Made by a program: the position numbers and the translations under genes. A DNA stretch of 34,807 nt. Origin: Lachnospiraceae bacterium. Its GTDB lineage: Bacteria; Bacillota; Clostridia; Lachnospirales; Lachnospiraceae. Below are positions 1 through 8,948 of the stretch, one piece after another; positions within the stretch are counted from its first letter, which is position 1; each line of letters starts with the position of its first letter. The notes under the pieces were generated by a model. The model did no database searches. It was given only the letters and a program-made list of their open reading frames with translations, and was not told the DNA's origin. The stretch spans positions 1-34,807 of the forward strand of contig JAAWKM010000022.1 in the NCBI GenBank assembly GCA_022797375.1, in the 5' to 3' direction.

Positions 1-387
1 TTTTTTTTCATCATTAAATAATTCTTTTATTGTACCAGCCAGTTCTTTATATTCTTTCTCATAGCTGCCAGTGCCTTCCAGAAGCTGTTCTATCTGGCAG
101 TAACTTGACTGCAGGTTTGCAATCTGTATATAAAAGGAATTATCACTTACCCCTGGTATATCATCCGCATTTATTTCTGTTTCTGCTTCTGGCAGTCGCC
201 CTATCATTAATTCTGCACCAGTGTGTAAAAATTTTCCTTCTGTAACAGGCATTTTTTTATTTTTCAGTTTATTTTCCTGTACATTACTGCATGATGTTAT
301 AAACATCGGGACTATTATCAATAAAATACTTATTACTGTTGATTTTATTATTTTAAAAATACTTTTTCCATATATATATTCGTTCAT
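1..387 (-). CDS. Partial lipoprotein of unknown function (3' end outside window)
   Basis: This frame is open from an ATG at 387 to the window edge and gives 129 codons; the ORF track misses it because no stop lies inside the window. A ribosome binding site, GGAGGTGT, lies 4 bases before the ATG. The N-terminus is a basic stretch, a hydrophobic core (about residues 13-30) and a lipobox-like ITSC, so the product should be a lipid-anchored surface protein. The rest is hydrophilic and acidic (GRLPEAETEINADDIPG, then a helical EKEYKELAG stretch). I do not recognise a family. It lies about 200 bases downstream of the secreted peptidase gene on the same strand and may be co-transcribed with it. The two plus-strand ORFs of the track here are shadows. 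Confidence 0.72.
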   Translation of the reverse strand, partial: MNEYIYGKSIFKIIKSTVISILLIIVPMFITSCSNVQENKLKNKKMPVTEGKFLHTGAELMIGRLPEAETEINADDIPGVSDNSFYIQIANLQSSYCQIEQLLEGTGSYEKEYKELAGTIKELFNDEKK

Positions 388-454
388 ATTACACCTCCAA
401 TTTTTCACACTTTGGTTTCCTGGCTTATTTAATAGTTAGCACAAATTTTAAATA

Positions 455-515
455 TCTAATGGCAGACGCATAGAAATTTTAAATAATAAAAATCCAGCTA
501 TGCTCCACCATTAGA
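455..515. repeat. Imperfect inverted repeat between peptidase and lipoprotein genes
   Basis: TCTAATGG (455-462) pairs with CCATTAGA (508-515), and GCATAG (468-473) with CTATGC (498-503), separated by a small internal loop. There is no good T-run on either side, so it may be an intercistronic mRNA hairpin rather than an efficient terminator. Confidence 0.4.
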
Positions 516-584
516 ACATAACATCTATTCTTAAATAGTCAAACTTAATTTTTTCTTTTTAAATAAACATAAATGATGTGGGTA

Positions 585-1706
585 TCACTTTTTTGATAAA
601 GTAGTTTCCCAATAATAAGAATGTGTATCCATTTTCAAAAATTCATTTCCAATATCAGCATATATCTTTGAATTTTTCCCACCATTTTTATTATTTAGAT
701 AAGAGTCCCACCATTCTATTTTTTCTGAAGATGTATAGCCATATATCGTTACGGCATGTCCTGTATAATTTGGACTTTCACATATAAGATTTGCAATAAT
801 TGGATTCCCACTGTCAATATTATCTTTTATTTCATTCAATAGCAACATTCTAAATCTCACTTTACCATAACTCACCCCATATAAGTTCAATGCATTCTGC
901 TCATCATATATAGTGCCAGTATCATTATAACCAATCCCCAGTCTGTCACATATTTCATAAGGTGTAACAGTAATTGTTTTTTTATAATTTATAATAGTTG
1001 TTGCGGCTGAAGCCCAGCACATATTATAACCATATTGTCCCATAGGATTATGTAAATCCAGTGAATTTCTGGTATTATCACTCAAATCACTATCAGATAA
1101 TAATTCATTTTTCTTACATGGAACCATATCTGAAATCTTCTGGTTTATTTTATTGTATTTTTCAGCATAAGTTAAATCAAAAAATTCTTCATAATTTTGA
1201 GCTGTTTCTTTACTATAATCTAATAAACTCATTGGTCTGGAATACAAACATATCTTAGAATTATCATTTTCTGCATATACACTATTATTATATTCATATA
1301 TAACAGGATTTGTTTCCAGATAATCTATTTCATTAAGGTATTCTGCTATATCATCTCCACACTGGTGCATTAGTCCATATTCTGTATCTAGTATAGTAAA
1401 AATTGAAATAATATTATTTTCCTTTACTACAGGGAAATAATATATTGCCTGCTGCTTCACAGATGGATTATACACTATATAAGGGTTTGCCAGCCATAAA
1501 CCTGCTTTTTCTGTTTCAGAAACTTCTCCAATTTCTACCATCAGCCCAAAAACATCACTCTTATTTTCCTCTGCATATGACATAATATAATCTGGTATAT
1601 CCATTACATCATTAACAGTCTGGGCAGATGCATGTATACAATTTATACCTCCAGAAAGCAGCATTATACAGCACAAAAATTTTATTTTGCAAATTATATT
1701 TTTCAT
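585..1706 (-). CDS. Secreted papain/C39-like cysteine peptidase
   Basis: The 373-residue product starts with a signal peptide (residues 1-28, ending near HASA/Q) and ends with a cysteine-peptidase domain. The catalytic cysteine is probably Cys230 in GYNMCWASA, with the upstream Gln (GQYGYNMCW) as oxyanion-hole residue. His317 in GHAVTIYGY and Asp334 in EWWDSY complete the usual papain/C39-like order. Residues 30-210 form a pro- or N-terminal domain with no recognised family. The ATG has an AAGGGG ribosome binding site. Exact family (C39-like, staphopain-like or AvrRpt2-like) cannot be decided by eye. It acts outside the cell; the substrate is unknown. No ABC exporter is nearby, so a bacteriocin-processing role is not indicated. 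Confidence 0.8.
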   Translation of the reverse strand: MKNIICKIKFLCCIMLLSGGINCIHASAQTVNDVMDIPDYIMSYAEENKSDVFGLMVEIGEVSETEKAGLWLANPYIVYNPSVKQQAIYYFPVVKENNIISIFTILDTEYGLMHQCGDDIAEYLNEIDYLETNPVIYEYNNSVYAENDNSKICLYSRPMSLLDYSKETAQNYEEFFDLTYAEKYNKINQKISDMVPCKKNELLSDSDLSDNTRNSLDLHNPMGQYGYNMCWASAATTIINYKKTITVTPYEICDRLGIGYNDTGTIYDEQNALNLYGVSYGKVRFRMLLLNEIKDNIDSGNPIIANLICESPNYTGHAVTIYGYTSSEKIEWWDSYLNNKNGGKNSKIYADIGNEFLKMDTHSYYWETTLSKK

Positions 1707-1729
1707 AATAAATCCCCTTTTTGTAATAA

Positions 1730-1743
1730 TGTTTGCACAAACA
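1730..1743. promoter_or_regulatory. Palindrome TGTTTGCACAAACA in peptidase leader
   Basis: A palindrome, TGTTTG-CA-CAAACA (apart from the central CA it is fully symmetrical), lies just upstream of the peptidase ribosome binding site. Its position suits a repressor operator, but no cognate regulator is visible beside it. The function is inferred from position only. Confidence 0.3.
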
Positions 1744-1747
1744 TATA

Positions 1748-1880
1748 AAAACCAGTTATACTATATATTTTCTTTTGTAATTATAATCCTGCAACCCCTC
1801 CTTCCACTTTTTAAAAATAATTAATCTTATGTATAACTCTTTAAATTTGCTGGATATGTCTAATTTTTATAACTGGTTTT
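1748..1880. repeat. Widely spaced 13-bp inverted repeat in the gene-free stretch 1707-2415
   Basis: AAAACCAGTTATA (1748-1760) is exactly inverted at 1868-1880 with about 107 bases between. The whole stretch 1707-2415 is very AT-rich and otherwise holds only leader sequences for the divergent flanking genes. The 112-residue ORF at 1939-2277 is Phe/Ile/Tyr-rich low-complexity translation with no ribosome binding site and is not called. Confidence 0.3.
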
Positions 1881-2332
1881 ATTATATATTTTATATTATT
1901 ATATAATCTGTATATTTTAAAAGCTATAATAGTTTTTAGTGGTTTTTAACCGTATATTTTATATATTTAATTTCAATTTAATAAAGTATACATTATTAGT
2001 ACATATATTTATATTCCATTTATGGTTAATCTATATATTTTTTAAATCCAGCCTGGATTTCTTCATTCATACTCATATATTATTATCTGTATATTATTAC
2101 ATTCCCACACTATATAATTTTCTTTTATATATACCTATTACCATAATGTTTACTTATACAGCCAGATTATTTGTAAAAATTTTTAAATTTTTCTGTTGTG
2201 GTAACTGCATATCTGTTGTATTGTTTACTTTGAAAATATTTTTAGCAACTGAAAGTGCAGTTCTTATAATGTATTAGTAATTCCAGCCATTTCCAGATAT
2301 ATAGAAAATTGTAAGAATATTTTAAAAACTTT

Positions 2333-2362
2333 TTGATGGTATATAGGGGTATTTAGTATTAT
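2333..2362 (+). promoter_or_regulatory. Candidate promoter for the solute-binding/adaptor cluster
   Basis: TTGATG (2333-2338), an 18-base gap and TATTAT (2357-2362, overlapping TATAAT at 2360) lie about 50 bases before the ATG at 2416. The match is moderate; in such AT-rich DNA chance hits are frequent. Confidence 0.35.
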
Positions 2363-2415
2363 AATAATTAATGCAACAAAAACAATTTTTACAAAAAACA
2401 GAGGTGAGGAAAGTT

Positions 2416-4746
2416 ATGAAAACAATTAGTAGAAGGTTTTTTGCAATATCCATAACATCTTTTGCAATGGCATTAGTATTTACAGGATGTGGCAAAGGAG
2501 GTGGAAAAGATTCTGACAAGGGAAAAACCCCGGAATATGTATATGAATCAGAGTTTAATGACTTGGGCACTGCTGGAGTTGATTATGTAAGCAAGTCAAT
2601 AATAAATAATGGTAATATTTATATGACAGGTTCACATTACGAAGAAGACAAAAAAAACGGGACTGGAAAGTCTATAAATTATATTATGACTAGTTCTTTG
2701 GACAGACAGAAAATTGATATGGCTGAAATTAAAGGATTAAAAAAGGATGAATACCCGAGCAACTTGCTTATGGATGAAGAAGGAAATATTCTTATGGTTT
2801 CTTCTGTCTATAATTATAATGAAAAAACAAATACCAGCAATACAAAATATTTTATTCTGAATATTGATAAGAATGGCAAGTTATCCGGGCGTACTGAACT
2901 GAAACCTGGTCTTAAGAAAAATGAAGAATTTTATCTTAGCAGTTCTGTAATTTATGCCAATGAAAAATTTATATCAATTTCAGAACGAGACCGTAAAGTT
3001 TATATTTTCAATAAAGACGGCTCTTTAGATAAAACCGTTGAATCTGATAATTATATTGATAATATTTTTAAGGCAAATAATGGCAAAATCTATATTATGG
3101 GCAGTATGACGGATTCAATTGGCATGTGTGTGTGTGAACTTGATATAAAAGCTGGTAAATTTGGTGAACCTCTTGACTTGGGTGGCAATGTTATATACAA
3201 CGTCAAAAATACAAAACATGGCAAAGATGGCATTGTATACTTGTGTAATGATGAGGGGTTATATGAGTTTGATATTAATAAAAATAAGTCAGAGCTTTTA
3301 TTTAACTGGATAAATGTTGACATTAATGGTAATGATGTATCAGATTTCCAGATGGCAGAAGACGGAAACTTATCTGTTTTATGTACTTCATACAATTATG
3401 ACTCATCTGGAAATGGCAGTTCATCTTCAAATATCGAACTGGCATCTATTGCTAAAAAGAAATATTCCGAATCTGCACAAAAGAAAAGACTTACACTTGC
3501 AGCAAATTATTTAAGCCAGGAACTGAAAGATGAAGTCTTAAAATATAACAGGGACAATAAAGATTACCATATTGATGTTAAAAGTTACAGTATGTATGAA
3601 GACCCTCAAAAACAGATGAACCTTGATATAATATCAGGTGATGTGCCAGATATTATGGAAATGGGCGGATTATCTAAACCTATGTATATTAAGAAAGGTA
3701 TACTGGCTGATATATCTGGATTTATTGAGAATGATGATGAAATTAAAAAAGAAGATTTTGTAGATTCTGTAATTAGCACTATTGAAAATGATGGCAAATT
3801 ATATTATCTGCCAGCCACATTTTCTATAGTTGCACTTGCTGGCCCTAAAGAAGTTTTTAATGGCATGGAGGGCTGGACATATGAAGAAATGGAAGAAATA
3901 TATAACAATATGCCAGAAGGCGGCGTATTTATGCAAAACATGACAAGTGAATGGTTTATACAAAATATGCTGACTTCACAAATGAAAGATTTTATTAACT
4001 TTGAAACAGGAGAGGTAAACCTTAATTCTAAAGAATTTATACATATGCTTGAATTTTCAAAGAACTTCCAGACAAGTGACCAGTATATGAAAGAAATGGA
4101 AGAAAACGGATGGAAAAGTGAGGATATATCTGAACTTATTAAAAAGAAGAAACTATTGTTAAATAATATGTACCTGTATGATTTTTCAGATATCCAGGTT
4201 AATGAACAGATATTTAAAAACCGTGGCGGTTTTGTTGTTGTCAGCCAGCCTTCTAAAGATAAGAATAATAAATTATCAATGTCAACTAGTATGTGTCTGG
4301 CTATTTCAGAAAAATGTGATGATAAAGAAAATGCATGGAAATTCCTGCGCAGGCTTTATTTATATGATTACCAGAAAAAAGCATCTAACAATGGCAGTGG
4401 TTTTCCTGTAAGAAAAGATGTTTTAGAGAAAAAAATTGAATATGCTATGGCAACTAAAGAATATACAGATGATGATGGTACAAAAGTAACCCCCGAAGGT
4501 GACAGTTCATATTCAATGAATGATTTTACAGTAAATATAAAGCCATATACAAAAGCCCATATGGATTTATTCCGTTCCATGGTTGACAGAATTGGCAAGG
4601 AAGACACTTATGATACATTTTATACTGACATTTCCAAGATGCTTGAGGAAGAAACAAAAGCATTTTTTGCAGGTGACAAAACTGCAGAGGAAACAGCAGA
4701 AGTCCTGCAAAGCAGGGTAAAAATTTATGTCAGCGAAAATTCTTAA
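2416..4746 (+). CDS. Lipoprotein: propeller-like N-terminal half fused to family-1 ABC solute-binding domain
   Basis: The start is taken at ATG 2416, 15 codons inside the track ORF, because GAGGTGAGG lies just upstream and the signal peptide begins there. The 776-residue product has a lipobox VFTGC with Cys25. Residues about 40-350 contain repeated short strands of the type NGNIYMTGS, EGNILMVSS, NGKIYIMGS, KDGIVYLCN and DGNLSVLCT, which suggests a beta-propeller-like sensor or binding domain. From about residue 356 the chain resembles extracellular solute-binding proteins family 1 (ISGDVPDIMEM, then a Trp/Tyr-rich ligand-cleft region). Ordinary sugar-binding proteins are near 420 residues, so the extra N-terminal half is unusual. 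Two permease genes follow, with a hairpin in the gap. The ligand is unknown. Confidence 0.85.
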   Translation: MKTISRRFFAISITSFAMALVFTGCGKGGGKDSDKGKTPEYVYESEFNDLGTAGVDYVSKSIINNGNIYMTGSHYEEDKKNGTGKSINYIMTSSLDRQKIDMAEIKGLKKDEYPSNLLMDEEGNILMVSSVYNYNEKTNTSNTKYFILNIDKNGKLSGRTELKPGLKKNEEFYLSSSVIYANEKFISISERDRKVYIFNKDGSLDKTVESDNYIDNIFKANNGKIYIMGSMTDSIGMCVCELDIKAGKFGEPLDLGGNVIYNVKNTKHGKDGIVYLCNDEGLYEFDINKNKSELLFNWINVDINGNDVSDFQMAEDGNLSVLCTSYNYDSSGNGSSSSNIELASIAKKKYSESAQKKRLTLAANYLSQELKDEVLKYNRDNKDYHIDVKSYSMYEDPQKQMNLDIISGDVPDIMEMGGLSKPMYIKKGILADISGFIENDDEIKKEDFVDSVISTIENDGKLYYLPATFSIVALAGPKEVFNGMEGWTYEEMEEIYNNMPEGGVFMQNMTSEWFIQNMLTSQMKDFINFETGEVNLNSKEFIHMLEFSKNFQTSDQYMKEMEENGWKSEDISELIKKKKLLLNNMYLYDFSDIQVNEQIFKNRGGFVVVSQPSKDKNNKLSMSTSMCLAISEKCDDKENAWKFLRRLYLYDYQKKASNNGSGFPVRKDVLEKKIEYAMATKEYTDDDGTKVTPEGDSSYSMNDFTVNIKPYTKAHMDLFRSMVDRIGKEDTYDTFYTDISKMLEEETKAFFAGDKTAEETAEVLQSRVKIYVSENS

Positions 4747-4772
4747 TAATATCTGCAGGCAGATATTATTAA
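4743..4772 (+). repeat. Perfect intercistronic hairpin overlapping the stop codon
   Basis: A 14-bp perfect stem (TTAATAATATCTGC and its complement) with a 2-base loop begins inside the solute-binding gene, includes its TAA stop, and ends one base before the TTG at 4774. No T-run follows, so it is better explained as an mRNA-stabilising or partial-attenuation structure that sets binding protein above permease, as known for other binding-protein operons. Confidence 0.7.
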
Positions 4773-4773
4773 G

Positions 4774-5706
4774 TTGCTGATAACAGATGGAGGTGGCAGC
4801 AGTACGGATAGGAAAAGGAAAAATAAAAATAAATCCAGAAATAAAAACCATTTAAAAGAACATCTTGTGTCAGGAATATTCCTTGCGCCCAGTTTTTTAG
4901 GTGTCCTGGTATTTATGGTTATTCCATTTATTGTGATTATTTATTATTCACTGGTTGACGGGCCTGTTGATGGCAATTTTGCAGGCCTGGATAATTTTAA
5001 GACGCTTTTTTCAAATGCTGCATTTCTACAAGCAGCAAGAAATAGTCTTCTTTTTTCAGTAATTGCAGTGCCGCTCGCAGTAGTGCTTTCTTTACTGCTT
5101 GCAGTACTGCTTGATGCCAATATCCCATGGCAAAGCCAGTTCAGGACATCTTTTCTTTGTCCTATGATGGTTCCTGTAGCATCTGTTGTCCTTATATGGC
5201 AGGTTATTTTTAATGCACACGGGGCTATGAACAGCCTGCTTGAAGTTTTTGGCTTTAAAGGTATTGACTGGCTTAAATCTGATTATAGCATGCTTGTTGT
5301 TATTAGTATGTTCCTATGGAAGAATTTAGGCTATAACATGATTTTATTTATGGCGGCACTTGGAAGTGTCCCAAAAGACATTATAGAAGTTGCACAGCTT
5401 GAGGCAGCAGGAAAATTTACAATCTTTTTCAAGATTAAGCTCAGGTACATAAATTCAACTGTTTTATTTGTAATAATTTTATCACTTATGAACTCATTTA
5501 AAGTATTCAGGGAAGTTTATCTTTTATCAGGTGCTTATCCTTATGAATCACTTTATATGCTGCAGCATTTTATGAATAACACGTTTGAATCCCTGGATTA
5601 CCAGAAACTTTCAGCTGCTGCTATTGTAATGTGTGCATTTATGGTTATTATAATTGGTATTTTATTTTTTATTGAGAGCAAGGCAGGTGAAGATTTTGAA
5701 AGTTAA
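4774..5706 (+). CDS. Sugar-type ABC transporter permease (MalF-like partner)
   Basis: A polytopic inner-membrane permease: a basic N-terminus, a first TM segment in LAPSFLGVLVFMVIPF, about six TM segments, and a degenerate EAA loop near residue 207 (EVAQLEAAGKF), the contact for the ATPase. Length is usual for binding-protein-dependent sugar permeases. The start is a problem. The TTG at 4774 has no ribosome binding site, whereas a strong GGAGGTG (4789-4795) lies before an in-frame ACG at 4804, which would give a normal N-terminus of DRKRKNKN type. Either ACG is used, an ATG has mutated, or there is a base error. The end overlaps the next permease by 11 bases. Confidence 0.88.
   Translation: MLITDGGGSSTDRKRKNKNKSRNKNHLKEHLVSGIFLAPSFLGVLVFMVIPFIVIIYYSLVDGPVDGNFAGLDNFKTLFSNAAFLQAARNSLLFSVIAVPLAVVLSLLLAVLLDANIPWQSQFRTSFLCPMMVPVASVVLIWQVIFNAHGAMNSLLEVFGFKGIDWLKSDYSMLVVISMFLWKNLGYNMILFMAALGSVPKDIIEVAQLEAAGKFTIFFKIKLRYINSTVLFVIILSLMNSFKVFREVYLLSGAYPYESLYMLQHFMNNTFESLDYQKLSAAAIVMCAFMVIIIGILFFIESKAGEDFES
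4789..4795 (+). promoter_or_regulatory. Strong ribosome binding site pointing to a non-ATG start
   Basis: GGAGGTG pairs well with the 16S 3' end and lies 8 bases before ACG at 4804 (in frame with the permease). An out-of-frame ATG at 4787 overlaps it and opens only a 22-residue frame. Confidence 0.55.
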
Positions 5707-6586
5707 ACACAAAAAAAAGCGGCATAAAAAATCTGTTGTATTATTTATAATTGCATTGGCAATGGCAGTATTTTTCATGCTCCCTACTGTTCTTACAATA
5801 GCCAATTCATTTATGAGCCCGCAGGAAATTAAAGCAAATTATGGAATGGTTTTTAATGACCAGGAAAGTGCAGGATATATATCAGAGAAAGTAAACCTTA
5901 AATTTATTCCTGATATGGTAACATTTAAACAGTTTGCAACTGTTCTTTTTAACAGCCCTGATTACCTGTTTAAATTCTGGAATACAATAATATATACTGT
6001 TCCAATTCTTATAGTACAGGTTATTATTGCAATACTTGCAGCGTATAGTTTTACGAGATTTAAAGGAAGGTTAAAGGAGATTTTGTTTTTTGTATATATT
6101 ATACTTATGCTCCTCCCCTACCAGGTAACCCTTGTACCTAATTATCTTGTAACGGACTGGCTTGGACTGCTTGATACAAAATGGGCAATCTGGCTGCCAG
6201 GAATGACTTCACCTTTTAGTGTATTTCTGTTTACAAAATTTATGCGCCGCATACCAGATTCACTTATAGAAGCAGCAAAAATTGATGGTGCAGGGGAATG
6301 GCAGATTTTTTCAAAAATATGTGTACCCCTCTGCAAAGGGGCAATGGTTTCCGTATCAATACTTATATTTATTGATTACTGGAATATGGTTGAACAGCCA
6401 CTTATATTACTTAAAAATGAAGACCTGCACCCGCTTTCAGTTTTTCTCTCCAAGATTAATTCAAGTGAGATAAGTCTTGCATTTGCAGTTGCAACAATAT
6501 ATATGGTTCCAGGAATTTTAATATTTTTATATGGAGAGGAATATCTGATAGAGGGTATTTCATATTCTGGCGGATTAAAGGGTTAA
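5696..6586 (+). CDS. Sugar-type ABC transporter permease (MalG/AraQ-like)
   Basis: The start is taken at TTG 5696, with AGGTGA five bases upstream; this trims 14 unlikely residues from the track ORF and leaves a Lys/His-rich cytoplasmic N-terminus before the first TM segment (SVVLFIIALAMAVFFMLPT). The 296-residue product has the MalG-type arrangement and a well-kept EAA loop near residue 191 (IEAAKIDGAGEWQIF). It overlaps the preceding permease by 11 bases, indicating translational coupling. With it, it should form the membrane channel fed by the solute-binding lipoprotein; no ATPase gene is present, so a shared MsmX-type ATPase encoded elsewhere is inferred. Confidence 0.88.
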   Translation: MKVKHKKKRHKKSVVLFIIALAMAVFFMLPTVLTIANSFMSPQEIKANYGMVFNDQESAGYISEKVNLKFIPDMVTFKQFATVLFNSPDYLFKFWNTIIYTVPILIVQVIIAILAAYSFTRFKGRLKEILFFVYIILMLLPYQVTLVPNYLVTDWLGLLDTKWAIWLPGMTSPFSVFLFTKFMRRIPDSLIEAAKIDGAGEWQIFSKICVPLCKGAMVSVSILIFIDYWNMVEQPLILLKNEDLHPLSVFLSKINSSEISLAFAVATIYMVPGILIFLYGEEYLIEGISYSGGLKG

Positions 6587-6612
6587 GTTTAGGGAAGGAG
6601 ATAATATTTCTT

Positions 6613-8931
6613 ATGACAGAACAGGATTTAACAAAGAAATACCAAAAGCGTAAAGATATAATTAAAAATATTGCTATTATCTTTTTAGTAATCATGCTTT
6701 TACTTACATTTTTTTCCAATACTATTATGAATTATTCGCTTGCAGAAGTGGAAACTGCTTATGCAGAATCGGGCACTCTTACTACAAAAATACGTGGTGA
6801 AGGTTATGTTGAGGCAAGAGAACCTGTAAAAGTAAGCAGCAAAAATGAAAGGGAAATTTTAAAAGTATTGGTGAAAGATGGTGATAAAGTTAAAAAGGGC
6901 CAGGCGCTGTTTGTACTTGCAGGCGAAAGCAGTGCAGATGCGCTTAGACAGGCAAAGTCAGAACTTATGACACTTAACCATGACTATGCAAAATCACTTC
7001 TTGAAATGGCTGTTCCTGGTTATGCCACAAATTCACTTGAAATAAAGTATGCAAAAAAAGACCTGCAAAATGCACTTAAAAATGTAGATGATGCTAAAAA
7101 AGAGAACAGCAGGAAGAAAACAAAGTATGCAGAACTTAAGAAAAAGGCTGGAGACGCTAAAAAGAAAATGCTAAATAAGGCAGATGAAGTATCAGCAAAT
7201 GCATATAAAATTTCACAGGCTGACCTTGAGCTTGAAAGCCTTGAAGGTGAAAAAGCAGAACTTAGTGGTGAGAACAGCGCAGATATGCAAGAACTGGATG
7301 CAGCAGTAACAGCAGCACAAAGAGAGACAGAAGACGCTGAAGATAAGGTAAAACAGTATGAAGACAGCCGCACTTCCAAAACGATTGAAGAAGAACTTAA
7401 AACAAAAAGAAAAGAACTGGAAGATATTCAAAAAAGCCTTGAAACTTTAAAGACTGAATTAAAAGAAGCAGAAACACCAGGTTCCCAAGATGAAAAGATT
7501 ACAACCTTAAACCGCAGCATACGTGACTGTAAGTCAGAGATATCTACGCTTAACAGCAAAGCCAGCCAGGCAGATGCTGAAATTGCAGAACTTAATTATT
7601 TATACTATAGTGCTGATGCTGAAATGAAAGACCATTACTGGCAGCAGCTAAGCAATGCTAAACAGGAGTATATTGAATTAACTAAACAGATAGATGATAA
7701 GAAACAGGAACTTGATGACCTGGAGAAAGATTTGGAAACTGCACAAAAAAATGCAGAAACATCAAGTGACAAGAAGATTAAACAGCTAAAAAAGGATATT
7801 ACAGAAAAGGAAAAGGATATCACAGAACTGCAGAAAGAAATATCTTCACTCGAAAAAGAAAAATCATTAAGTGATAACAGGGAGAGCCAGCTTGCATCAG
7901 CAAAAACAGAACTGTATGCTGCACAGAAAAAATTAAAAGATGCGCAGCGTAAGCTTGAGGATGCAAAGAACGCTGTTAAAAATGAAAACAGTACAAAGAT
8001 AAAGTCTGTAGAAGACAAAATCAAAGCATTAAAAAGCAAAAAACTTAAACTTAATAACCAGAAAACAAAACTTGAGAATTCATATGCCCAGCTCCAGTCA
8101 GCTTATGAAACTGCTAAAGCAGAGGCAGATTCTTACCAGAAAGCAGATGAAGACCTTATTGATACATTAAACCAGGCTGTACAGGAAAAGCGCAAGGCTC
8201 TTGAAACTCTTTATATTAACCTTGCAAAAGAAAAAAGTGATGATAGCCTTAAAAGGCAGGTAGCAACCCTTGATAATGAACAGAAGGCAAAATCAATCCA
8301 GTTGAAAAAAAATGAAATTGCACGCCTTAAAAAGAAACGCAGAAATGTTATAATCAGGGCAAAGCTTGCTGGCACTATTTCTGATTTAACCGCAAAGACC
8401 GGGGAAAATACAACACCTGGAAACAGCATGCTGCATATACAGCCAAGCGGAAACGGCTACCAGATAAGTATTCCTGTAACAGCAGAGCAGAGCAAACTGG
8501 TTAAACGTGGTGATAATGCTACAGTATTAAATATGTGGGATGATGATATAAAAGTGGTCCTGTCAAATATAAAGACAGACACACAAAATCCAAGTGCTGG
8601 CAAGACCCTTGTTTTTAATGTTTCAGGTAAAAATATTGAAAATGGTACTTCATTAAGCATATCTGTTGGTGAGAGAAAAGCAAATTATGATTACATAGTG
8701 CCTACAAGTGCAATACGCGAAGACAGTGATGGCAAATTTGTATTAGTAATCCAGGAAAAACCAAGCCCTGTAGGCAACCGTTATATTGCTAAAAAAGAAG
8801 AAGTACAGGTTCTTGCACAAAACGAAACGCAGTCAGCAATATCAGCGGGATTTGACAGTTATGCAAATGTTATTACTACTGCTTCCAAGGCTGTTGACAA
8901 GGGTGACTATGTACGTCTTGCACAGCAGTAA
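6613..8931 (+). CDS. HlyD/MacA-type adaptor with very long coiled coil
   Basis: The 772-residue product has one N-terminal TM segment (about 19-36), then half of a lipoyl-like barrel-sandwich motif (residues 60-105, GEGYVEAREPVKVSS and VKDGDKVKKGQALF). A coiled coil of roughly 450 residues rich in Lys, Glu, Ala and Leu follows. The second lipoyl half comes near 581-615 (AKLAGTISDLTAKTGENTTPG), and a beta-barrel/membrane-proximal region runs to the end. This is the fold order of membrane-fusion proteins, but the hairpin is far longer than in MacA-like proteins (about 350-450 residues total). GGAAGGAG precedes the ATG by 13 bases. The gene lies 26 bases after the permease and 17 before a MacB-like gene, so it should be in the same transcript. 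A role spanning the thick Gram-positive wall is possible. Confidence 0.85.
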   Translation: MTEQDLTKKYQKRKDIIKNIAIIFLVIMLLLTFFSNTIMNYSLAEVETAYAESGTLTTKIRGEGYVEAREPVKVSSKNEREILKVLVKDGDKVKKGQALFVLAGESSADALRQAKSELMTLNHDYAKSLLEMAVPGYATNSLEIKYAKKDLQNALKNVDDAKKENSRKKTKYAELKKKAGDAKKKMLNKADEVSANAYKISQADLELESLEGEKAELSGENSADMQELDAAVTAAQRETEDAEDKVKQYEDSRTSKTIEEELKTKRKELEDIQKSLETLKTELKEAETPGSQDEKITTLNRSIRDCKSEISTLNSKASQADAEIAELNYLYYSADAEMKDHYWQQLSNAKQEYIELTKQIDDKKQELDDLEKDLETAQKNAETSSDKKIKQLKKDITEKEKDITELQKEISSLEKEKSLSDNRESQLASAKTELYAAQKKLKDAQRKLEDAKNAVKNENSTKIKSVEDKIKALKSKKLKLNNQKTKLENSYAQLQSAYETAKAEADSYQKADEDLIDTLNQAVQEKRKALETLYINLAKEKSDDSLKRQVATLDNEQKAKSIQLKKNEIARLKKKRRNVIIRAKLAGTISDLTAKTGENTTPGNSMLHIQPSGNGYQISIPVTAEQSKLVKRGDNATVLNMWDDDIKVVLSNIKTDTQNPSAGKTLVFNVSGKNIENGTSLSISVGERKANYDYIVPTSAIREDSDGKFVLVIQEKPSPVGNRYIAKKEEVQVLAQNETQSAISAGFDSYANVITTASKAVDKGDYVRLAQQ

Positions 8932-8948
8932 AGGCAGGTGTTGTTTAT

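Noticed and set aside
30-439. Two plus-strand ORFs at the window start
   Set aside because: They lie opposite the partial lipoprotein gene, which has a clear ribosome binding site and signal peptide.
585-1706. Bacteriocin-processing C39 domain
   Set aside because: It has a signal peptide and stands alone, not fused to an ABC exporter, and no bacteriocin precursor is near.
1765-1805. Short leader-peptide frame on the minus strand after a GGAGGGG string
   Set aside because: Only about 12 codons from a TTG with no spacing to the ribosome binding site; likely chance.
1939-2277. 112-residue plus-strand ORF
   Set aside because: Low-complexity Phe/Ile/Tyr translation of AT-rich DNA, no ribosome binding site, no recognisable domain.
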